Below are positions 13,057 to 18,706 of a stretch of 21,827 bases of DNA, in pieces (position 1 is the stretch's first letter; every line of letters starts with the position of its first letter). The DNA comes from a virus. The DNA lies in the IMG/VR virus record IMGVR_UViG_3300045972_000043, positions 1 through 21,827 of that record. One strand, 5' to 3'. The position numbers and the translations under genes are program-made. The notes below the pieces were generated by a model. It saw nothing but the letters and a program-made list of their open reading frames with translations. It made no database searches and was not told the DNA's origin.

Positions 13057-13264
13057 ATCGCTTAAGAATATCCAGACCTTCCGACCACATCTGATTGCAC
13101 ACCTTGTCGATCTCCACTAAACCTCTGTGAAGTTCCCAACTCGGTTTAAAAGACACAAAGCACCAGACCATCATAATGAGTGTTATCAATCCCATTAGGA
13201 TAGTCACGAAGACCAGGGCAATCAGCCCAATGACCCACTTCCAAATCCACCAGATAGTTTTCAT
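13046..13264 (-). CDS. Trp-rich membrane protein, 72 residues
   Basis: ATG 13264 has GGAGGA 3-4 nt upstream. The N-terminus MKTIWWIWKW leads straight into a long hydrophobic segment (about 11-38) with IGLIALVFVTILMGLITLIM. A soluble C-terminal helix follows (ELHRGLVEIDKVCNQMWSEGL). Unlike its neighbours it has no TATAAT promoter; only the CTAACCATATTT element separates it from the terminator of the gene before, so it may depend on readthrough. No family recognised. Confidence 0.75.
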   Translation of the reverse strand: MKTIWWIWKWVIGLIALVFVTILMGLITLIMMVWCFVSFKPSWELHRGLVEIDKVCNQMWSEGLDILKRYPR

Positions 13265-13288
13265 TCTTCCTCCAAATATGGTTAGGCG

Positions 13289-13322
13289 AAAAGAGGAGGA
13301 CAGGTTTCCCTGATTCCTCTTT
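13289..13322 (-). terminator. GAAA-loop terminator after 13330-13509
   Basis: AAAGAGGA and TCCTCTTTT form the outer stem. TCAGG-GAAA-CCTG is the inner hairpin. A T-run follows. The gene at 13046-13264 begins only 25 nt further on. Confidence 0.8.
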
Positions 13323-13329
13323 CAAACAA

Positions 13330-13509
13330 TTAGTTCTTGAACAAGCTGATCTGGCGTTCGATCAAAGCGAACAGCATCTTGTAAAACCGAACAAACACGT
13401 AGACAGACAAAGTCATCGAGACGCCGCAAAGCGCCATGTAGACAATGAAAGCAACGAGAATGCTCCGAATAACTTCGGCGCTGATAACGATGTTAATTCC
13501 GTCAATCAT
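13330..13509 (-). CDS. Membrane mini-protein, 59 residues
   Basis: ATG 13509 (MIDGINIVIS) has GGGAG 8 nt upstream; an in-frame ATG 11 codons earlier would fall at or before the transcript start. One long hydrophobic stretch (about 13-45) with SILVAFIVYMALCGVSMTL could cross the membrane once or as a tight hairpin. It is followed by a basic end (FALIERQISLFKN). Own promoter and terminator. No family recognised. Confidence 0.78.
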   Translation of the reverse strand: MIDGINIVISAEVIRSILVAFIVYMALCGVSMTLSVYVFVRFYKMLFALIERQISLFKN

Positions 13510-13540
13510 TTTTAACTCTCCCAAAACTAGAATATGTTTC

Positions 13541-13568
13541 ATTATAGCAGTGGTTATTTACGCGTGCG
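13541..13568 (-). promoter_or_regulatory. Shared-family promoter for 13330-13509
   Basis: CACGCGTAAATAACCACTGC precedes TATAAT at 13541-13546. GAAACATATTC follows the -10, as in several members. Confidence 0.75.
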
Positions 13569-13604
13569 AAAATGGGAGCCTAAGTTTCCCTAGACCCTCC
13601 ATTT
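13569..13604 (-). terminator. GAAA-loop terminator after 13612-13854
   Basis: AAATGGAGGG pairs imperfectly with CTCCCATTTT. The inner part is CTAGG-GAAA-CTTAG with a G-U pair. It ends in TTTT and touches the next promoter. Confidence 0.8.
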
Positions 13605-13611
13605 CCTTAAA

Positions 13612-13854
13612 TCACTTAGTCATAAACCGGATTTCTTTCCATTGATCGGATATAACCACGACGAAACCGTTGAGACTTATTTTGAATCCTTTCTTGACCC
13701 CGCCGGTGCGACCGTATGTGAATATACCAGTGACGAACACCGGAAACATTACAACAATACTAATCGCGCAGGCGACAATCGCCAAAGCAGTCATAGCAAT
13801 CCACAACCAAATTTTCAACGCGTCTAACCAAACACCTAACAGAAATTTACCCAT
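13612..13854 (-). CDS. Membrane protein, 80 residues
   Basis: ATG 13854 (MGKFLLGVW) has AAAGGAG upstream; earlier in-frame ATGs overlap the -10 box or precede it. A strongly hydrophobic region (about 15-45, WLWIAMTALAIVACAISIVV then MFPVFVTGIF) can make one or two spans. A glycine/lysine-rich turn (GRTGGVKKGFK) and a short NGFVVVISDQW segment follow, with a basic end. Own promoter and terminator. No family recognised. Confidence 0.8.
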   Translation of the reverse strand: MGKFLLGVWLDALKIWLWIAMTALAIVACAISIVVMFPVFVTGIFTYGRTGGVKKGFKISLNGFVVVISDQWKEIRFMTK

Positions 13855-13879
13855 TTCATTCTCCTTTAGATTTAATTTC

Positions 13880-13905
13880 ATTATAGGCGCAGTTATTCTC
13901 GCGAA
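13880..13905 (-). promoter_or_regulatory. Shared-family promoter for 13612-13854
   Basis: TCGCGAGAATAACTGCGCC precedes TATAAT at 13880-13885. The leader GAAATTAAATC is identical to that of the 13943-14062 gene. Confidence 0.75.
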
Positions 13906-13939
13906 AAAGGGAGGAGACGTTTCCGTCGTTCCCCTTTTT
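13904..13939 (-). terminator. GAAA-loop terminator after 13943-14062
   Basis: AAAAAGGGGAACGACG-GAAA-CGTC and CTCCCTTTTT form a long stem with a GAAA loop, followed by T5. It directly abuts the next promoter. Confidence 0.82.
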
Positions 13940-13942
13940 GAA

Positions 13943-14062
13943 TTATTTCTTTTTGAACGATTTTCCAACAAAGTAGATAACAACAACGATGGTTGCAATG
14001 ACGAGCAGGGCTTTACCCAGCACAACGAACATTCCGACACCAATCACAGCGCTTTCTAGCAT
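13943..14062 (-). CDS. Single-span membrane mini-protein, 39 residues
   Basis: ATG 14062 has TTGGAG upstream at 8 nt; the stop is TAA 13943. The protein is almost entirely one membrane helix (about 5-32, VIGVGMFVVLGKALLVIATI) with a basic KSFKKK end, so the C-terminus should be inside. Its small size fits a holin-like, antiholin-like or exclusion peptide, but nothing specific identifies it. Own promoter and terminator. Confidence 0.75.
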   Translation of the reverse strand: MLESAVIGVGMFVVLGKALLVIATIVVVIYFVGKSFKKK

Positions 14063-14094
14063 TTTAGTTTTCTCCAAAAAATAGATTTAATTTC

Positions 14095-14122
14095 ATTATA
14101 GGCGTGGTTTTTTACGCGTGTG
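14095..14122 (-). promoter_or_regulatory. Shared-family promoter for 13943-14062
   Basis: CACGCGTAAAAAACCACGCC precedes TATAAT at 14095-14100. This is the closest member to the consensus; GCGT-N8-ACGC inside it is an inverted repeat. Confidence 0.8.
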
Positions 14123-14158
14123 AAAATGGGAGGCTGAGTTTCCCCAGCGCCCATTTTT
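14123..14158 (-). terminator. GAAA-loop terminator after 14163-14342
   Basis: AAAAATGGG and CCCATTTT form the outer stem. GCTGGG-GAAA-CTCAGC is the inner hairpin with one G-U pair. It could work in both directions. Confidence 0.82.
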
Positions 14159-14162
14159 GAAC

Positions 14163-14342
14163 CTACTTCCAAAAATCGTTCTCAAAACAAGTCTTAACAT
14201 TCGTCCCTGTGTTAAAGCAGACTGGGCCCCATTTATTTGTGGTTTCATCAACCCGGCTAATAGCCGAGCTAATTAAAGCCGCAATACAAATGGTCGCCAC
14301 GACCAAAATCAACACAACGATTCGTTCCGTTTTCTTGTTCAT
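14163..14342 (-). CDS. Exported or anchored protein with a Cys pair, 59 residues
   Basis: ATG 14342 (MNKKTERIVVL) has AAAAGGAG 7-8 nt upstream. A basic start is followed by a hydrophobic segment (about 9-26, VVLILVVATICIAALISS). The remaining 33 residues are polar, with WGPVCFNTGTNVKTCF holding C42 and C52. The positive-inside rule would place this part outside the membrane, where the two cysteines could form a disulfide. A surface role such as superinfection exclusion is only a guess. Own promoter and terminator. Confidence 0.78.
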   Translation of the reverse strand: MNKKTERIVVLILVVATICIAALISSAISRVDETTNKWGPVCFNTGTNVKTCFENDFWK

Positions 14343-14370
14343 TTCACACTCCTTTTTTGAAATATGTTTC

Positions 14371-14396
14371 ATTATAGGCGTGGTTATTCGCGCGAA
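14371..14396 (-). promoter_or_regulatory. Shared-family promoter for 14163-14342
   Basis: TCGCGCGAATAACCACGCC precedes TATAAT at 14371-14376, followed by GAAACATATTTC. Confidence 0.77.
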
Positions 14397-14430
14397 AGAG
14401 AAATGCTAAGTTTCCCTAACATCCCTCTTC
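14395..14430 (-). terminator. GAAA-loop terminator after 14448-14636
   Basis: AGAGGGATGTTAG-GGAAAC and TTAGCATTTCTCTTT form an imperfect stem with the usual loop. It touches the next promoter. Confidence 0.72.
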
Positions 14431-14447
14431 CCCATATCCCTTATGGC

Positions 14448-14636
14448 TTACTCGCCGCGTTTCTTCTGCGATCTGTTGTCAGCGATAAGATAGACAATCC
14501 CACCAAGAATAAACATCCCGAATAAGGCGCCTCCTACTTGAATAGTAGTGTTTTGGCGAATTATTCTTTGCTGATTCTTTTGGATCTTTTCTAGCTCGTC
14601 CATGACCTTTGCATCAACAACCGTAAACTGCTGCAT
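14448..14636 (-). CDS. Coiled-coil plus membrane-span mini-protein, 62 residues
   Basis: ATG 14636 has AAAGGAGG upstream. Residues 1-30 form a soluble helix with heptad-like spacing (VMDELEKIQKNQQRIIRQ). A glycine-rich span follows (about 32-51, QVGGALFGMFILGGIVYLIA), then a basic tail (DNRSQKKRGE). The layout resembles small phage membrane proteins such as antiholins, without a diagnostic motif. Own promoter and terminator. Confidence 0.78.
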   Translation of the reverse strand: MQQFTVVDAKVMDELEKIQKNQQRIIRQNTTIQVGGALFGMFILGGIVYLIADNRSQKKRGE

Positions 14637-14664
14637 AGTACCTCCTTTTCATAGAATATGTTTC

Positions 14665-14690
14665 ACTATAAGGGAGGTTATTCACGCGAA
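14665..14690 (-). promoter_or_regulatory. Shared-family promoter for 14448-14636
   Basis: TCGCGTGAATAACCTCCC precedes a TATAGT -10 at 14665-14670, followed by GAAACATATTC. Confidence 0.68.
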
Positions 14691-14725
14691 AAAGGTAGGC
14701 TAGGTTTCCCCAGCCGTTCCCTTTT
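14690..14725 (-). terminator. GAAA-loop terminator after 14729-14965
   Basis: AAAAGGGAACGGCTGG-GGAAAC and CTAGCCTACCTTTTT pair into an imperfect stem with a T-run. Confidence 0.75.
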
Positions 14726-14728
14726 GAA

Positions 14729-14965
14729 CTACTTCCAAAATTGCCAGAATTTCTTCGGTTGTTTGATTTGATAAAATGTCAGTTCAAGATTCAAGATTTT
14801 GATTCTCCGTTCGAGTTTACTTAAGCCGTATTCATGCGCTGTGATCGCTGCTGCTCTATTAGCAGGATCTTTCATGCTGAAAATGCTCAAATAAAACTCG
14901 TCAAGAGATTGATTCGTGATCTTTAGATCTGATATTTCCTTGCCCAATCTTTCAAGTTCAGTCAT
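14729..14965 (-). CDS. Soluble coiled-coil protein, 78 residues
   Basis: ATG 14965 has AAAGGAG 6 nt upstream. The protein is helical throughout (MTELERLGKEISDLKI, GLSKLERRIKILNLEL), with no membrane span. It ends in an aromatic, basic KKFWQFWK that could insert at a membrane surface. It stands out among membrane-span neighbours with the same promoter type. No family recognised. Confidence 0.78.
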   Translation of the reverse strand: MTELERLGKEISDLKITNQSLDEFYLSIFSMKDPANRAAAITAHEYGLSKLERRIKILNLELTFYQIKQPKKFWQFWK

Positions 14966-14991
14966 CTCTTTCTCCTTTTAGATTTAGTTTC

Positions 14992-15018
14992 ATTATAGGC
15001 GCAGTAATTCGCGCGTAA
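14992..15018 (-). promoter_or_regulatory. Shared-family promoter for 14729-14965
   Basis: ACGCGCGAATTACTGCGCC precedes TATAAT at 14992-14997. GCGC-N8-GCGC forms an inverted repeat. Confidence 0.75.
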
Positions 15019-15054
15019 CCTATTTTAGGAATTTTACTCCGCGGGATTTTTTCG

Positions 15055-15090
15055 AAAAACGGTATGCTAAGTTTCCTTAACATACCATTT
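15055..15090 (-). terminator. GAAA-loop terminator after 15113-15403
   Basis: GGTATGTTAAG-GAAA-CTTAGCATACC followed by GTTTTT is a strong stem with one G-U-type position. A further GC-rich palindrome (CCGCGG) lies between it and the next promoter. Confidence 0.82.
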
Positions 15091-15112
15091 CCGTACAACT
15101 TCTTGATTCGAC

Positions 15113-15403
15113 TCAAACACGTCCCTTAAGGACAAAGCTAATGGCCTTGCTTGAGATCACCCTGAGTTGTTCGTACTCAAGGATGACCACGATTCCGAGG
15201 ATATTCGTCACGGCTACGATAACCGTATCCATGCTAAACGACGGTTTCGACTTTGCAGTCGTAATCGCGTATAGCGCAGTTAAGTTATCTGTAGCGTGCA
15301 AATACTCCTCGCTACCGACGGTCATCTTTGACATCGCTGTCAACACATGAATGACCTCATCATCAATTACCAGTTTCTTTACTTCCTTCTTACGGAACCA
15401 CAT
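15113..15403 (-). CDS. Membrane protein of a phage family of unknown function, 96 residues
   Basis: ATG 15403 has GAGAGGAG upstream. The N-terminus MWFRKKEVKKLVIDDEV is basic then acidic. It is followed by a helical part with a SEEYLHATDNLTALYAI segment, then one membrane span (about 60-76, TVIVAVTNILGIVVILEYE) and a short C-terminal SSKAISFVLKGRV. From memory this resembles a common family of small proteins of Gram-positive phages ('Y---V-NL--L ... VTSKAL-FVLK'), function unknown. It is the first gene after the holin and has its own promoter and terminator. Confidence 0.82.
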   Translation of the reverse strand: MWFRKKEVKKLVIDDEVIHVLTAMSKMTVGSEEYLHATDNLTALYAITTAKSKPSFSMDTVIVAVTNILGIVVILEYEQLRVISSKAISFVLKGRV

Positions 15404-15429
15404 TTAATGCTCCTCTCAAGATGTACTTC

Positions 15430-15456
15430 ATTATACCGTACGTTATTCGCGCGAAC
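15430..15456 (-). promoter_or_regulatory. Shared-family promoter for 15113-15403
   Basis: TTCGCGCGAATAACGTACGG precedes TATAAT at 15430-15435. A second GCGAATAAC copy overlaps the stop codon of the holin gene just upstream. Confidence 0.75.
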
Positions 15457-15461
15457 GGGTG

Positions 15462-15998
15462 TTATTCGCTTGTACGTTCCATGGCTTGTCTGGCAGCCTC
15501 AATTTGAGAAATCTCGACCTTGTATTGGGCGTTGCTAATCCCTAGGAATATTCCCATGAAAGTGTCGATTGCGGCGATAGTTCCGATTACCTGGTCTCCA
15601 TATTGGAAACCCCAGATCGGACTTAACGCGACGGTGATTGTTCCAATGGAGGGAAGCAGGTATTGAGTGAAGAACATCAGAATGTCGTAAGTCTCTTCTG
15701 TCATTTTGATTATTAGACCAGTGCGACGTTCTTGAGTGGGAAAGGTTTTGATGTCTAGCGCAGCGGATCGCTTTAAGAGTTGTCCACCAAGGGACTTAAC
15801 ATCGGCCTGGTATTGTTTGTTCCCCATTCCAAGAACGAACCCCAAGGCAGAGTCAATAGCCATGACGGATAACACAATCTCGTCCCCATAAGGGAAACCC
15901 CAGATCTGTGTCAAGGCGAAGTACAGGGTTGCCAAGCCTGGTAAGAGATACTGGGCAACCCATTTCAAACGGTCGTAAGTTTCATTTGAGATCCGCAT
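15462..15998 (-). CDS. Tandem-duplicated Dp-1-type holin, 178 residues
   Basis: ATG 15998 has AAGGA upstream and overlaps the preceding gene by 17 nt. Residues 3-63 and 99-159 are two copies of one unit that align without gaps at an offset of 96. Shared positions include ETYD, QYLLP, PIWGF or QIWGF, YGD, a central AID, LG and N-QY. The unit matches the Dp-1-like phage holin pattern (short N-terminal helix, two spans with IWG-P-Y between, then LG). Such holins are normally one unit of about 65-80 residues. A linker of about 35 residues joins the units and a charged tail ends the protein. It should form membrane lesions at lysis; the fusion could fix dimer geometry or pair an active with a modulating unit. 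No terminator follows it. Confidence 0.85.
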   Translation of the reverse strand: MRISNETYDRLKWVAQYLLPGLATLYFALTQIWGFPYGDEIVLSVMAIDSALGFVLGMGNKQYQADVKSLGGQLLKRSAALDIKTFPTQERRTGLIIKMTEETYDILMFFTQYLLPSIGTITVALSPIWGFQYGDQVIGTIAAIDTFMGIFLGISNAQYKVEISQIEAARQAMERTSE

Positions 15999-16338
15999 CT
16001 TTTCCTTCCTCGTGCATAGCCTTCTCAAAACGTGACTCAATGATCTGAAGTTTCTTAACTTCGGTCATCACACGCTCTGCGGTTCCGTTTCCGCCCAATT
16101 CCTTGTAAGGGACGAAGAGATAATCGTGTAAATTCTCAAACTCATCCCGAGTTATCTGACCTTTCTCCAAAAAGTGGAATTCAAGCCAGATAATCCGGTC
16201 GTGAGCGATACCCATAAGCAGTTTGCGTTCCAAACCCCTCGATTCGTTCAGTTTTGACATAAACAGCCAAAACCCCGAGGACATCAGACCCGCGATTACG
16301 ATAGAAGCGAGTATTTCTAGTAATTTCACTGTATCCAT
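15982..16338 (-). CDS. Membrane protein next to holin, holin/antiholin-like, 118 residues
   Basis: ATG 16338 (MDTVKLLEIL) has AGAGGA 6 nt upstream. One membrane span (about 7-27) is followed by a cytoplasmic helical part with ERKLLMGIAHDRIIWL, ITRDEFENLHDYLFVPYKELGGNGTAERVM. The 'LL-G-AHDRI ... EY-NLHDYLY-PYK-LGGNGTAE' pattern is one I remember from small proteins beside holins in Gram-positive phages, with no established biochemical role. Position and topology suggest that it modulates the holin. The holin start lies inside its 3' end, so the two are translationally coupled. Confidence 0.82.
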   Translation of the reverse strand: MDTVKLLEILASIVIAGLMSSGFWLFMSKLNESRGLERKLLMGIAHDRIIWLEFHFLEKGQITRDEFENLHDYLFVPYKELGGNGTAERVMTEVKKLQIIESRFEKAMHEEGKDADLK

Positions 16339-16349
16339 AGATTTTCCTC

Positions 16350-16577
16350 TTAAACCAGCGGCTTTACAGCGCCAAGGTCGTCTATAAGACCGACCCACTG
16401 CCCTAGCACGGTCACAAAAGCCTCTTGCTGAGTCTTGGTCATCGCAGAATACTTAATCCCAGAAAGAGCAGTCAAAGTTGCTTTTAAAGCATCCCGTTCT
16501 TTCTTTTTCTTCTTTCCAGAGTCCCATTTCGCGCTACTCTTAGGCATTTTGGGTTCACTTACCGCTGGTTTAGCCAT
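16350..16577 (-). CDS. Small basic phage protein, 75 residues
   Basis: ATG 16577 (MAKPAVSEPKMPK) has GGAGG 6 nt upstream; 38 further upstream in-frame codons overlap the previous gene and have no such site. A Lys/Ser-rich start with a GKKKKKERD cluster is followed by a helical part (TLTALSGIKYSAMTKTQQEAFVTVLGQWVGLIDD). It overlaps the end of the chaperone-like gene by 8 nt and precedes the lysis genes. Family not recognised; a tail-assembly or lysis accessory role is possible from position only. Confidence 0.75.
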   Translation of the reverse strand: MAKPAVSEPKMPKSSAKWDSGKKKKKERDALKATLTALSGIKYSAMTKTQQEAFVTVLGQWVGLIDDLGAVKPLV

Positions 16578-16806
16578 TTGGAGCCTCCGGCCAGACAACC
16601 TCGTCTGGAGTAGCGTAGGTTTGCGGCAAATCGCGCAAAAGTTGTCGATATTCTTGCCAATCTTGACGCTCGGTAAGACTAAGAACGACATCGTTTGCCT
16701 GCGTCCAATCCGACTTGGATATTAACTCAGCGCGATGGCTTCGCACCAGCTGCCATTTTGATTCTTCGCTAATCTCAGGATTCAACACCCAGAGTAGACT
16801 AGACAT
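16570..16806 (-). CDS. Tail assembly chaperone-like protein, 78 residues
   Basis: ATG 16806 overlaps the end of the fibre gene, with GGAGG 5 nt upstream. The block RAELISKSDWTQANDVVL followed by W-EYRQLLRDLP and VVWPEAP is typical of short phage tail (fibre) assembly chaperone-like proteins, which carry 'R-LL--SDWTQ--D ... W--YRQ-LRD-P ... WP--P'. Such proteins usually sit directly after the fibre gene, as here, and may help its folding or attachment. Length fits the family. Confidence 0.82.
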   Translation of the reverse strand: MSSLLWVLNPEISEESKWQLVRSHRAELISKSDWTQANDVVLSLTERQDWQEYRQLLRDLPQTYATPDEVVWPEAPNG

Positions 16807-18694
16807 ATTGGCCTCCAGTAGCGGAACTACCGGCAGCATTTCCAGGAAAGTACGTTGCACCGCCAGCTGTCGTATCGATCACTGAGTTCTGGTTGACTAC
16901 GTAGTAGGTTCCTAAAGCATAGGCCTTGTTGGTGAACGTCATGCCAACAGCGTAGATAATAGAACACTTCGTCGCGTACGCCCAGATCCCAATGTTGGTG
17001 GTATTAGTGGTGAAGGTGATTGGGGCTGCGTTGGCGATCATAATACTGTTTACAGACAGCAACCAGTGAATCTGGCAGGTGCCAGAGACTGTGTAACCGC
17101 CAATAGATACGTAGACGATAGGACCGTTACTTAGGTCGAAGTGATAGGATGCGCAATTACCAAAGTTCAACTTCTCGACAGTTACCTTGATCGGGGCGAT
17201 GAAGCAGAAAGCGCTACCCGTGGTCGTCGTTTGAAGTTTGAATCCTTTGATGTTCCAACTTCCGCAGTAAGTAGTGTTTGTAAAACAGTGAGCAGAGGTA
17301 GTCGAGATTACGCAGTTTGTAGGCGTAGTTAGATTGCCGATGATATCGACATAACCACCGCCAGTAGTGGGCTTTAAGACAACGGTCCCTGTGTAAGTTC
17401 CATCAGCCACCATAATAGTAACCGCGTATCCGTTCAAATCTAACGAACAAGCAACGTCTACTGCTTTCTGAATTGTCTGAAAGGCTCCTGTAGTTCCGCT
17501 ATTGAGGCCGTTATTGCTGTTATTCCCATCAGTGCGAACATAGTAGGTCCTGTATCCAGCAATAACTTCTCTACCCGTACGCGCAACCCAAGACGTATCA
17601 CCCGGAGCGGCAGTTAAGTAAGCCCACTGGTTATAAGAAGCCGGGGTGGATACCTTTGGGGCCAAACCGTGAGCACTCGTTGAGGCGTTAAGCGTTGTTA
17701 CGTCGGTAGGCGCAGCCAAACCGTCCAATTTCAACGGCGCAACACTTACCCACTTCGTCCCATTACTTTGTAGAAAGTTTCCTGACGTTGATGGGACGAC
17801 ATTTGGAACGTTGTTAGAGTCGTTGATTGCTTTAACGGTTACGTACTTTGTGTCGTCGGTACCTGTGTTGAAGTCAACAGCGGATGCCTTTGGCAGCAAG
17901 ACAGGAAGTCCTACAGAGTTCCATTGCGATCCGTTTGCAACGAGCAAATTATTTGAAACCGTTGGGGCTACATTCGGAATGTTGGGCGGAAGATCTCCTG
18001 GAGTAATATACTTGTTGGTGATCGTCCGCGCGATGATTTCAGCCTGACTTGCGCGAGACGTAATTGCCAGTTTCAAATCAACCTGAGCTTGGAGATTCCC
18101 CGCAGCATCGTTTGTAAGTTGGTCTTTCATCGCGTTAAACCAAGTCGTGAATTGGTCGTTCCATTGGGTCAAAAGTGCGTCTGTCGTTACGCTAGTGACA
18201 ACACCGGTGACAAATGGGCATTCCGTGGTTCCAACAACATTTTCAATCATGCCCTGGGTAACTTGCAGCGGATTCAAACCGCGGTGAATGTACGCCAGAG
18301 GATACTGATGAATGTAGCCAGAATTAACCATGACCGGCTTTACCGCGGTGTTACCGTTGAATGTTCCATTCACGGTTTTAATCGCGTTAGCACGAACCGC
18401 CGGGTCAGTGTTCACTTCGAGAACGATCGCTTGATAGGCGTCGGTCAGCCAAGTAAAACCGGTGTCGTTAGTGTTGACACGAAGAGGAGCGTCAACGTTT
18501 GTCCAGGTCCCGTTGAACCAAGCCCGTCCAATGCCGACTTTGACGCCGTCATTGTCGGATAGGACAAACATGCTCGTACCGATAGAAGAAAAGACACCGT
18601 CTCGGATAAGGCCGTTAAACAACTCGCCAAATTGGCTAGCGTTGTAAGACCGGTCTCCACCAACGGAGTTGTAGAATCCATATGTTAAAGACAT
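16799..18694 (-). CDS. Tail fibre / receptor-binding protein with beta-helix end, 631 residues
   Basis: ATG 18694 was chosen because AAGGAGG lies 7 nt upstream; an ATG two codons earlier is only 1 nt from that site. The N-terminus (GFYNSVGGDRSYNASQFGELFNG, then VGIGRAWFNGTW) matches the attachment part of fibres of Gram-positive phages. The middle contains two related repeats (NVAPTVSNNLLVANGSQW, NVVPSTSGNFLQSNGTKW) and STSAHGLAPK, common in fibre shafts. From about residue 384 on YYVRTDGNNSNNGL, FQTIQKAVDVA and VTIMVADGTYTG mark a right-handed parallel beta-helix of the pectate-lyase type, probably the sugar-binding or sugar-cleaving tip. No catalytic residues can be assigned by eye. Confidence 0.87.
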   Translation of the reverse strand: MSLTYGFYNSVGGDRSYNASQFGELFNGLIRDGVFSSIGTSMFVLSDNDGVKVGIGRAWFNGTWTNVDAPLRVNTNDTGFTWLTDAYQAIVLEVNTDPAVRANAIKTVNGTFNGNTAVKPVMVNSGYIHQYPLAYIHRGLNPLQVTQGMIENVVGTTECPFVTGVVTSVTTDALLTQWNDQFTTWFNAMKDQLTNDAAGNLQAQVDLKLAITSRASQAEIIARTITNKYITPGDLPPNIPNVAPTVSNNLLVANGSQWNSVGLPVLLPKASAVDFNTGTDDTKYVTVKAINDSNNVPNVVPSTSGNFLQSNGTKWVSVAPLKLDGLAAPTDVTTLNASTSAHGLAPKVSTPASYNQWAYLTAAPGDTSWVARTGREVIAGYRTYYVRTDGNNSNNGLNSGTTGAFQTIQKAVDVACSLDLNGYAVTIMVADGTYTGTVVLKPTTGGGYVDIIGNLTTPTNCVISTTSAHCFTNTTYCGSWNIKGFKLQTTTTGSAFCFIAPIKVTVEKLNFGNCASYHFDLSNGPIVYVSIGGYTVSGTCQIHWLLSVNSIMIANAAPITFTTNTTNIGIWAYATKCSIIYAVGMTFTNKAYALGTYYVVNQNSVIDTTAGGATYFPGNAAGSSATGGQYV

Positions 18695-18706
18695 CAGCAT
18701 ACCTCC

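Noticed and set aside
13821-14043. In-frame upstream extension of the 13612-13854 gene
   Set aside because: It would run through a promoter, a terminator and the 13943-14062 gene; the ribosome binding site and promoter position support ATG 13854.
18089-18562. 157-codon frame on the plus strand in the fibre gene
   Set aside because: Antisense shadow of a clearly recognisable fibre gene without a start signal.
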